Of a DNA stretch of 14,142 nt, positions 7,791 to 13,512 are shown piece after piece. The notes under the pieces were generated by a model. It was not told the origin of the DNA. It made no database searches and was given only the letters and a program-made list of their open reading frames with translations. A program made the translations under genes and the position numbers. Position 1 is the stretch's first letter; each line of letters opens with the position of its first letter. This DNA comes from JAAFHN01 sp031421855 (lineage in GTDB: Bacteria > Pseudomonadota > Gammaproteobacteria > Burkholderiales > Burkholderiaceae_C), in NCBI GenBank assembly GCA_031421855.1, contig JANOPN010000145.1:1-14142 (forward strand). Direction: 5' to 3'.

Positions 7791-8665
7791 AGCACATCCC
7801 GCGCAAGCGCTTCGGCCAACATTTTTTGGTCGACAAAGCGCTGATTGGCGATATTGTTGACGACATCAACCCCCAAAACGGCGAGCTGCTGATCGAAATC
7901 GGCCCCGGATTGGGTGCCATCACGCACCCGATTTTGGCGCGCGTGAAGCGGCTCACCGTGGTGGAGCTCGACCGCGACTTGGCTAAGACTTGGCGCACCA
8001 ACCCGCAGGTCAACGTCGTGGAGTCCGATGTGCTGCGTGTGAGCTTCGATTTGAAGCAAAATCCGCTCTTGGTCTCCGGATTCATTGGGTTTGATGCTAT
8101 ACAAATTGAATCAATTGCGGCCGCAGATTTGCCGCAATTGCGCGTTGTTGGCAACTTGCCGTACAACATCTCAACCCCAATTCTGTTTCACTTGATGGCA
8201 TTTGCGCCGCTCATCAAAGACCAGCACTTCATGTTGCAACGCGAAGTCATTGAGCGCATGGTGGCACAACCGAGCACGGCTGCCTATGGTCGGCTCAGCG
8301 TGGCATTGCAGTGGCGCTACGAGATGACGCGTTTGCAAGACGTGCCGCCCGAGTCGTTTGACCCGCCACCGCGCGTGCAAAGCGCCATGATTCGCATGGT
8401 GCCGCGCGCCGAACCCGCGCCGCTGGACGCAAAAGTATTGGAAGACATTGCCCGAGTTGCGTTCAGCCAGCGACGCAAACTGCTGCGCCACACGCTGGGC
8501 CAGTGGATTGCTGCACGGGCTGGCGCGAATGGGTTCGCACCTGACGCGCCTGATGCGTTCAGCGCCGGATTCAATTGCCAACGCCGGGCCGAAGAAGTGC
8601 CGGTTTTGGACTACGTGCGCTTGGCGCAGTCGTGTGTGGACGCAAAAAGCCCGCCAACTCGTTGA
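7787..8665 (+). CDS. rsmA: 16S rRNA A1518/A1519 dimethyltransferase RsmA (KsgA), with repeat-derived insert
   Basis: SAM-dependent enzyme that dimethylates two adjacent adenines near the 3' end of 16S rRNA, late in 30S assembly. 292 residues. Motifs: RKRFGQHFL (6-14), SAM motif I EIGPGLGAIT (37-46), acidic E60-L-D-R, motif IV NLPYNIS (123-129), MLQREVIERM (149-158) and FDPPPRVQSA (191-200). The start is TTG at 7787, overlapping the surA stop (TTGA), with CAGGT ending 7 nt upstream; no ATG is near. D81 to N123 spans 42 residues against 22 in E. coli KsgA. The extra stretch (about 88-111) coincides with repeat copy C and uses AT-ending codons, including a rare ATA. Motifs on both sides are intact, so the enzyme is probably functional. 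The stop lies inside the downstream terminator hairpin. Confidence 0.96.
   Translation: MKHIPRKRFGQHFLVDKALIGDIVDDINPQNGELLIEIGPGLGAITHPILARVKRLTVVELDRDLAKTWRTNPQVNVVESDVLRVSFDLKQNPLLVSGFIGFDAIQIESIAAADLPQLRVVGNLPYNISTPILFHLMAFAPLIKDQHFMLQREVIERMVAQPSTAAYGRLSVALQWRYEMTRLQDVPPESFDPPPRVQSAMIRMVPRAEPAPLDAKVLEDIARVAFSQRRKLLRHTLGQWIAARAGANGFAPDAPDAFSAGFNCQRRAEEVPVLDYVRLAQSCVDAKSPPTR
8048..8117 (-). repeat. Dispersed repeat, copy C, inside rsmA coding sequence
   Basis: Read on the complement, 8099-8069 matches 1275-1305 (copy A) at 29 of 31 bases. Similarity continues on one side towards copy B (AT-rich stretch to about 8115, including CAA and TT blocks before TATAGCA) and on the other towards copy A (to TCAAAT at about 8048-8053). 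It is in frame and contributes roughly residues 88-111 of RsmA, in the direction opposite to rsmA. The core is certain; the outer limits are approximate. Confidence 0.78.
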
Positions 8666-8679
8666 GTTTGACGGGCTTT
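8646..8679. terminator. Bidirectional intrinsic terminator between rsmA and barstar genes
   Basis: AAAGCCCG (8646-8653) pairs with CGGGCTTT (8672-8679), with an inner AACTC-GTT-GAGTT stem in the loop. On the minus strand the hairpin runs into five T residues (complement of 8644-8648), ending the barstar transcript about 35 nt after its stop. On the plus strand only a short T run follows, and the rsmA stop codon sits inside the loop. Confidence 0.7.
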
Positions 8680-8714
8680 AGTAGCCGAACGAGGCGCCTG
8701 GGTTGTTTGACCGA

Positions 8715-9251
8715 TCAGGCCTCGGCGGCCAGCCAGTAACCCGCGTTGAACGGGCTGCTCATGCGCAGTGCCAGTGGACTCACGTCGACAATTTTGTCGG
8801 TTGGCATGGGCTCAGCACCATCTTCAGTGCCGGGCTGGCCATCAGCAGCACGCGCCACAGCGAACGAATAAAAGCAGCGAAACGGCACTTTGCGGTCATG
8901 CCAGTAGTCGGACGCATCGCGAAAGATGTCGATCAACTGCTCGCGGGCTTCTTTGTCAAATTTGACATTGGCTGGGATGTGCTCAAGCACGATCACGAAG
9001 CCGGGCTGCGATCCGCTTTTGTAAAGCGGATCGGTCATGCAGTCGTAAAGCGCGTCGTAGTTTTTGCCAAAGTGAGCTGGAAACGTGAACTGCGTGGCGA
9101 TCATGTCCAGCACGTCTTGCTTGCTTTGGGCTTTGGCCAAGTTGGCATACAAGAAATGATGGCCGAGCTTGGTCGACGCCGCTTGAAGCGTGGCCACCGT
9201 GTGCTGGCGAATCGACTGAACGACGTTTGAGCGAATGCTACCGAGGGGCAT
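8715..9251 (-). CDS. Barstar-family ribonuclease inhibitor with C-terminal extension
   Basis: Probable cytoplasmic antidote that plugs the active site of the barnase-like enzyme encoded just upstream. 178 residues, no signal peptide. The barstar core lies at about 35-130, with HFGKNYDALYDCMTD (60-74) matching the barstar contact helix; D66 and D70 correspond to the barnase-contacting D35 and D39, and E104 is the probable match of barstar E76. The fold continues through LIDIFRDA (107-114). Classical barstar is about 90 residues; here an N-terminal piece of about 30 and a C-terminal tail of about 45 residues (ending GYWLAAEA) are extra and of unknown role. The start is ATG 9251 with a strong GGAGG. 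The gene is 76 nt downstream of the RNase, same strand, behind a terminator-like hairpin. Confidence 0.88.
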   Translation of the reverse strand: MPLGSIRSNVVQSIRQHTVATLQAASTKLGHHFLYANLAKAQSKQDVLDMIATQFTFPAHFGKNYDALYDCMTDPLYKSGSQPGFVIVLEHIPANVKFDKEAREQLIDIFRDASDYWHDRKVPFRCFYSFAVARAADGQPGTEDGAEPMPTDKIVDVSPLALRMSSPFNAGYWLAAEA

Positions 9252-9256
9252 GGATG

Positions 9257-9261
9257 CCTCC
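9257..9261 (-). promoter_or_regulatory. Strong Shine-Dalgarno GGAGG fixing the barstar start
   Basis: Complement of CCTCC, 5 nt before ATG 9251. It is the strongest ribosome site seen in the window, and it decides against the TTG-initiated extension to 9278. High inhibitor translation fits the need for excess antidote. Confidence 0.75.
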
Positions 9262-9275
9262 AAATTCAAAAAAGC

Positions 9276-9295
9276 CAAAAACCAAGACGCTTGGT
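9276..9295 (-). terminator. Terminator-like hairpin between RNase and barstar genes
   Basis: On the minus strand ACCAAG-CGT-CTTGGT (9295-9281), a perfect 6-bp stem, is followed at once by TTTT, then GGC and a second T run (complement of 9268-9273). It lies 33 nt after the RNase stop and 29 nt before the barstar start, so it could attenuate read-through. The stem is short, so efficiency is uncertain. Confidence 0.45.
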
Positions 9296-9327
9296 GCCGC
9301 TAAAACGCAGCAGCAAGCCTGAATGTG

Positions 9328-9738
9328 TCACTGCGGGGCGATCTTTCGAAAGCTTGCGTAGTGATCTGCCGTGTAGAAACACGCATCGGGTTTTGCAGCA
9401 ATCAAGCCACCGCACACGATGCGCCGGGCCCCTCTGTCCCTCGAAAAAGGCGTTTTCACGGTGTACTCGCGGTAGTAGCCGCGCTTTTGTTTGGGCAACA
9501 CCTTTTCGCGATTGCCAAACACCGTGCCGTCTTTGTCGTAGGCAAATGGCCCGCCTGCCAAAATCTTCTCGTATGTGTCTTGCCCTTGTTTGGGCAACTC
9601 GCGCAGCGCGATGGTTGCCAAGCCTGCACCGTTGCCTGAAACATCTGGCGCTGGCCCTTTGGCCAACGCGGTGCTGTTCATAGCAACCGCCAATATCCAA
9701 GCAGCGATGCCCGCAAAACCCAACTGGAAACTACGCAT
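9328..9738 (-). CDS. Exported guanyl-specific ribonuclease (barnase / RNase Sa type)
   Basis: Single-strand RNA endonuclease of the microbial N1/T1 family, predicted to leave the cytoplasm. From the ATG at 9738: 136 residues, signal peptide about 1-26 (hydrophobic QLGFAGIAAWILAVAM, then TALA). The mature domain contains LRELPKQGQDTYEKI, GGPFAYDKDGTVFGNRE, LPKQKRGYYREYTVKTP, RRIV and TADHYASF. Catalytic residues match RNase Sa E54, R65, R69 and H85 as E91, R102, R106 and H126, so it should be active. C109 and C120 may form a disulfide. In-frame ATGs at 9747 and 9768 and a GTG at 9780 are alternative starts, none with a clear Shine-Dalgarno. It forms a pair with the downstream barstar gene. Confidence 0.9.
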   Translation of the reverse strand: MRSFQLGFAGIAAWILAVAMNSTALAKGPAPDVSGNGAGLATIALRELPKQGQDTYEKILAGGPFAYDKDGTVFGNREKVLPKQKRGYYREYTVKTPFSRDRGARRIVCGGLIAAKPDACFYTADHYASFRKIAPQ

Positions 9739-9783
9739 GGCGGTCATCAATCCAAAGGCGGCTCGCATGAGCCAAAACACATA

Positions 9784-9797
9784 TCGGGTTTACCCGA
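9784..9797. promoter_or_regulatory. Small palindrome upstream of the RNase gene
   Basis: TCGGG-TTTA-CCCGA, a perfect 5-bp inverted repeat, centred about 52 nt before the ATG at 9738. Its position would suit a repressor operator or an mRNA leader hairpin. No regulator is identified, and chance occurrence is possible. Confidence 0.25.
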
Positions 9798-9928
9798 AAG
9801 TCCAAGAGCGTGAGTGTCGCAAAAAAACCGAGTTTTGGCAAGTGCTTTACCGCCAGTACACACAGGGTGCGCGTGGTTTTGGTGCATGAAATCACCACAA
9901 AACCGTGTGCAAAGTCGCAAAGAAGTTA

Positions 9929-9951
9929 GGGCTTGCTCTCTATCCAAGCCC
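9929..9951 (-). terminator. Probable maeB terminator
   Basis: GGGCTTG (9929-9935) and CAAGCCC (9945-9951) form a perfect 7-bp stem with a 9-nt loop, starting 29 nt after the maeB stop. On the minus strand it is followed by TAACTTCTTT, an imperfect T-rich tract, so termination may be partial. Confidence 0.5.
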
Positions 9952-9980
9952 CATCAGCTCAAACCTTGGTCAAATCGAGG

Positions 9981-12353
9981 TCAACGCGCCGCGTTTGCAT
10001 CCGCGACCGTCAATGCGGTCATGTTGACGATGCGCCGCACGGTGGTTGACGCGGTCAACACATGCACGGGCTTGGCAGCACCCAAAAGCACTGGGCCGAT
10101 GGCGATGTTGCCGCCGGCGGCGGTTTTGAGCAGGTTGTAGGCGATGTTGGCTGCGTCAATGTTGGGCATGACCAACAGATTGGCCTCGCCGACCAAGGGG
10201 CTGTTGGGCATGCTTTGGGCACGGCTTTGCGCGTCGAGGGCGACATCGCCGTGCATTTCGCCGTCGACTTGCAGCCACGGCGCTTGCACTTTGAGCAGGG
10301 CCAACACCTCGCGCATTTTGACCGCGCTGGGCTGGTTGCTCTGACCAAAATTGCTGTGCGACAACAGTGCTGCGCGCGGCTCAATGCCAAAACGCATCAT
10401 TTCTTCAGCGGCCATGACGGTGATTTCTGACAACTCCTCGGCGGTCGGGTCGTAGTTGACGTGGGTGTCGACGATGAACACCAACCGGCCTGGCAACATG
10501 AGTCCGTTCATCGCGGCATAAATTTGCACGTCTTGCGGGGTCGAGGGGCTGCCGCCTTCGCGCTTGCCAATGACTTGATCGATGTAGTGCAAATGCATCT
10601 GGGTGGTGCCCCAGGTGCCGCAAATCAAGCCGTCAACATCGCCCTTGTGCAGCAACATCGAGCCAATCAGGGTCAGGCGCCGGCGCATTTCGATCTTGGC
10701 CATTTGCACGGTGACGCCCTTGCGCTCAGTCATGCGGTGATAGGTTTGCCAAAAATCGCGGTAGCGTTCGTCTTGCTCGACGTTCACCACGTCGTAATCG
10801 CGCCCTTGCAACAGGCGCAGGCCAAAGCGCTCGATGCGCTCGGCAATGACGGTCGGGCGACCGATGAGCGTGGGGCGAGCGATGCCTTCGTCCGCAATGA
10901 TTTGCACCGCGCGCAACACGCGCTCTTCTTCGCCCTCGGCGAAAGCGACGCGGTTTTTTGACGCTTTTTTCGCGGCATCAACGATCGGCTTCATTACCGT
11001 GCCCGATGCGTAAACAAAGTTGCGCAGCGTATCCTTGTAGGCCGCCATGTCGGCAATCGGGCGACGCGCCACGCCGCTGGTCATGGCAGCTTGCGCGACG
11101 GCGGGTGCGATCCACATCATCAAACGCGGATCAAACGGCTTGGGGATCAAATACTCTGCGCCAAACGCGAGCTGCTCACCCGCATACGCCGCGGCCACCA
11201 CGTCAGACTGCTCTTGTTGAGCCAGCTCGGCGATGGCGTGCACGGCCGCGATTTCCATCTCAACCGTGATGGTGGTCGCGCCAGAGTCCAGCGCCCCGCG
11301 AAAAATGTACGGAAAGCACAAGACGTTGTTGACTTGGTTGGCGTAGTCGCTGCGCCCAGTGGCGATGATTGCGTCGCTGCGCACCGCCAAAACCTCCTCT
11401 GGCATGATCTCAGGCGTGGGGTTGGCCAGTGCCAGCACAATCGGTTTGGCGGCCATGCGGGCAACCATGTCGGCCTTGAGCACGCCACCAGCGGATAGGC
11501 CCAAAAACACGTCAGCGCCGTCGATGACTTCGGCCAAGGTGCGGGCAGAGGTTTTCTGCGCAAACACGATCTTGTCGTCGTCCATCAACTCGGTGCGGCC
11601 TTCGTAGACGACACCGGCCAAGTCGGTCACAAAAATGTTCTCACGCGGGATGCCCAGCTTCACGAGCAAGCCCAAGCAGGCAAGTGCGGCTGCGCCCGCG
11701 CCCGAAGTCACCAGTTTGATCGCTTTGGGGCTTTTGCCGACGACCTTCAGGGCATTAAAAATGGCTGCGCCCACCACAATGGCAGTGCCATGCTGGTCGT
11801 CATGAAAAACCGGGATTTTCATGCGTTCGCGAAGCGCGCGTTCAACATAAAAGCAGTCGGGCGCCTTGATGTCCTCTAAATTGATGCCACCAAAAGTGGG
11901 CTCCAACGAGGCAATGATGTCGACGAGCTTGTCGAGGTTTTTCTCGTTGATCTCCAGATCAAACACGTCAATACCGGCGAATTTTTTGAACAAAACCGCC
12001 TTGCCTTCCATCACCGGCTTGGCCGCCAGCGGCCCGATGTCGCCCAAACCCAGTACCGCCGTGCCGTTCGTGATGACGGCGACCAAGTTGCCGCGCGAGG
12101 TGTATCTGAACGCCGCGTCGGGGTCTTTAACGATTTCTTCGCAGGGCGCGGCCACGCCAGGGCTGTAGGCCAATGCCAAGTCGCGCTGATTGCTCAACTG
12201 CTTGGTTGCCATGATCGCCAGCTTGCCCGGCGTTGGAAACTCGTGATACTCCAACGCCGCGCGCCGAAGCTCGGCCCGTTTTTCGTCGCGTTTGGCCTCG
12301 GTTTGAGCCAATTGCTCAGCCAATGACGGGGTAGATGTTGGGTTGGTGGCCAT
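9981..12353 (-). CDS. maeB: NADP-dependent malic enzyme MaeB (malic enzyme-phosphotransacetylase fusion)
   Basis: Oxidatively decarboxylates malate to pyruvate, giving NADPH in the MaeB type. 790 residues (E. coli MaeB 759). The malic domain (about 35-430) shows AYSPGVAAPC (62-71, catalytic Tyr), GKAVLFKKFAGIDV (117-130, Lys region), metal-binding E160-D161 in INLEDIKAPD, VFHDDQHGTA (182-191), the nucleotide-binding SGAGAAA (217-223) and ALANPTPEI (308-316). A C-terminal phosphotransacetylase-like domain (about 465-785, from RVAFAEGEEERVL) follows; in the MaeB family it is regulatory, and acetyl-CoA inhibition is known for E. coli MaeB. The start ATG 12353 gives the conserved N-terminus; an upstream extension to 12452 is in frame but looks non-native. 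No strong ribosome site. Monocistronic, with its own terminator. Confidence 0.96.
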   Translation of the reverse strand: MATNPTSTPSLAEQLAQTEAKRDEKRAELRRAALEYHEFPTPGKLAIMATKQLSNQRDLALAYSPGVAAPCEEIVKDPDAAFRYTSRGNLVAVITNGTAVLGLGDIGPLAAKPVMEGKAVLFKKFAGIDVFDLEINEKNLDKLVDIIASLEPTFGGINLEDIKAPDCFYVERALRERMKIPVFHDDQHGTAIVVGAAIFNALKVVGKSPKAIKLVTSGAGAAALACLGLLVKLGIPRENIFVTDLAGVVYEGRTELMDDDKIVFAQKTSARTLAEVIDGADVFLGLSAGGVLKADMVARMAAKPIVLALANPTPEIMPEEVLAVRSDAIIATGRSDYANQVNNVLCFPYIFRGALDSGATTITVEMEIAAVHAIAELAQQEQSDVVAAAYAGEQLAFGAEYLIPKPFDPRLMMWIAPAVAQAAMTSGVARRPIADMAAYKDTLRNFVYASGTVMKPIVDAAKKASKNRVAFAEGEEERVLRAVQIIADEGIARPTLIGRPTVIAERIERFGLRLLQGRDYDVVNVEQDERYRDFWQTYHRMTERKGVTVQMAKIEMRRRLTLIGSMLLHKGDVDGLICGTWGTTQMHLHYIDQVIGKREGGSPSTPQDVQIYAAMNGLMLPGRLVFIVDTHVNYDPTAEELSEITVMAAEEMMRFGIEPRAALLSHSNFGQSNQPSAVKMREVLALLKVQAPWLQVDGEMHGDVALDAQSRAQSMPNSPLVGEANLLVMPNIDAANIAYNLLKTAAGGNIAIGPVLLGAAKPVHVLTASTTVRRIVNMTALTVADANAAR

Positions 12354-12521
12354 AAAGTTGGCCCAGACCCTCACGAGCCCGCGCCTGAGTTCAGAAGGGA
12401 GGTCAATTTTAGGCACGGATGTGCCGCAGCACCTACGTATAACTATGCACAAACAGGTGCAAGTCCATCAACTTTTGGGATGAGGCGGTCAACGCTTTGG
12501 TTGCCCGCGCCAATCAAATTT

Positions 12522-12596
12522 CATAGCAGCTAGCCCAATGAATCCGGCGACCAAATGCCAAAATCGCATAAAAATTGTTGATTACACATCCAAAAG
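12522..12596 (+). repeat. Dispersed repeat, copy B
   Basis: Shares 30 of 33 starting bases with copy A, including a 21-base perfect run (12534-12554), then weaker similarity, and ends in the same TCCAAAAG (12589-12596) after a tail about 11 bases longer than in copy A. Intergenic, between the divergent maeB and dioxygenase starts. Confidence 0.8.
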
Positions 12597-12606
12597 CGTC
12601 TTTTGG
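12590..12606. repeat. Perfect short hairpin at the end of repeat copy B
   Basis: CCAAAAG-CGT-CTTTTGG, a 7-bp stem with a 3-nt loop. Its left arm is the shared end of the dispersed repeat; copy A lacks the right arm. It lies in the leader/promoter region of the dioxygenase gene, about 117 nt before its ATG. Confidence 0.45.
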
Positions 12607-12722
12607 CGCGCCTGGCGCACCTTGAATTGTTTCAGGCTTACCCCAACGTCTTTAAGCAGGCAAACTAACTGTCGCGCCGATGGCTGCTCATTGGCCGCGA
12701 GTAAACGAATCAACTGGCTCCC

Positions 12723-13505
12723 ATGAACAAAGCACCGACCCTATTCATCTCGCACGGCGCGCCCACCTTTGCCTTGGAGCCTGGCAAAGCCGGCGCGCTG
12801 CTGCAAGCGGCGGGCCAGCGTTTGAGCGGCATCACCAGCGTTTTGGTGGTGTCGCCGCATTGGACGACCGCTGAGCTGCGGGTCATGGCCGCACCAACAC
12901 CCGCCACCATTCACGACTTCTCGGGCTTTGATCCGCGTCTCGATGACATCCGATACCCCGCACCGGGCGACCCTGCCATGGCTGGCGTTGTCGCGAATGC
13001 CTTGACCCAGCAAGGCATGCCCGCTCGTGTGGATGTGGCGCGCGGACGCGATCACGGCGCTTGGGTGCCGATGTTGCACCTGTTGCCACTTGCCGAAACG
13101 CCGGTTTTTCAGCTGTCCATGCCCGGCCACTTGACCCCTCAGGGCGCGTTTGAACTGGGCAGAGCACTTCGGCCACTGTCAGACTTGGGTGTGTTGATCG
13201 TCGGCTCGGGCAGCATCACACACAACCTGTCTGAATTTAGCCTCAGTGCAACCGACGAGGCCCCTTACGCCCGGTCGTTCACCGAGTGGGTTCGCAGCCA
13301 AGTCTTGCGCAGCGACTTTGAATCGCTCATCAACACCCAAAACCAGGCACCACAAGCCACGCGCGCACACCCAACCGACGAGCATTATTTGCCGCTGTTA
13401 ATCGCAGCAGGCGCGGCCAGCGATGCTGCGACCGTGGAGGTGCTCGAGGGCGGCATCACAAACGGCGTGATTGGCATGGAGTCGTACATTTGGCACCCGT
13501 CATGA
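12723..13505 (+). CDS. DODA-type extradiol aromatic-ring-opening dioxygenase family protein
   Basis: Class III (LigB-like) non-heme metalloprotein of the YgiD/DODA family, 260 residues, the usual length. Metal-ligand histidines are visible at H11 (FISHGAP), H46 (SPHWTT), H167 (GSGSITHNL) and H221 (DEHYLPLL), and the conserved H111 is in RGRDHGAWVP. Family members open catechol rings such as DOPA with Zn or Fe; the natural substrate here is unknown, and there is no neighbouring aromatic-degradation cluster. The C-terminal GGITNGVIGMESYIW block is typical of the family. ATG 12723 is the first in-frame start, without a strong Shine-Dalgarno. Its stop is only 7 nt from the stop of the convergent hydrolase gene. 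Confidence 0.92.
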   Translation: MNKAPTLFISHGAPTFALEPGKAGALLQAAGQRLSGITSVLVVSPHWTTAELRVMAAPTPATIHDFSGFDPRLDDIRYPAPGDPAMAGVVANALTQQGMPARVDVARGRDHGAWVPMLHLLPLAETPVFQLSMPGHLTPQGAFELGRALRPLSDLGVLIVGSGSITHNLSEFSLSATDEAPYARSFTEWVRSQVLRSDFESLINTQNQAPQATRAHPTDEHYLPLLIAAGAASDAATVEVLEGGITNGVIGMESYIWHPS

Positions 13506-13512
13506 ATGGGCC

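Larger units (their letters stand above)
9781..9980. other. Intergenic region between maeB and the RNase gene
   Basis: Holds the probable maeB terminator (9929-9951), a GGTTTTG/CAAAACC inverted repeat (9875-9881/9898-9904) without a T tract, and a small palindrome near the RNase start (9784-9797). The RNase promoter must be here, but no good -35/-10 pair was recognised. A short minus-strand frame (9747-9947) lacks any recognisable coding features. Confidence 0.5.
12354..12722. other. Divergent intergenic region between maeB and the dioxygenase gene
   Basis: 369 nt without a gene. Holds repeat copy B (12522-12596), a hairpin at 12590-12606, and TGCAC...GTGCA (12446-12461), an inverted repeat upstream of maeB. 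Promoters for both flanking genes should lie here; none is convincing by eye (a TAAAAT on the minus strand near 12410 has no matching -35). Confidence 0.5.

Noticed and set aside
8562..8580. Possible further copy of the dispersed repeat (CGCCGGATTCAATTG) in the 3' part of rsmA
   Set aside because: Only about 14 bases match, with an inserted base; it lies in an ordinary C-terminal part of RsmA with no extra length and is best explained by chance.
9679..9705. Partial resemblance to the dispersed repeat (CATAGCAAC...CCAAT) in the RNase signal-peptide region
   Set aside because: The match breaks after nine bases and needs gaps; the core of the repeat is missing.
9875..9904. GGTTTTG/CAAAACC hairpin as a terminator
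   Set aside because: No T tract on either strand and bulged inside; a better maeB terminator candidate exists at 9929-9951.
9747..9947. 66-codon minus-strand frame upstream of the RNase
   Set aside because: No ribosome site, no recognisable domain, overlaps the RNase start, and its composition looks like non-coding sequence.
12446..12461. TGCAC-N6-GTGCA as an operator for maeB
   Set aside because: Five-base arms are expected by chance in a region of this length, and no matching regulator or second site was seen; noted only in the intergenic entry.
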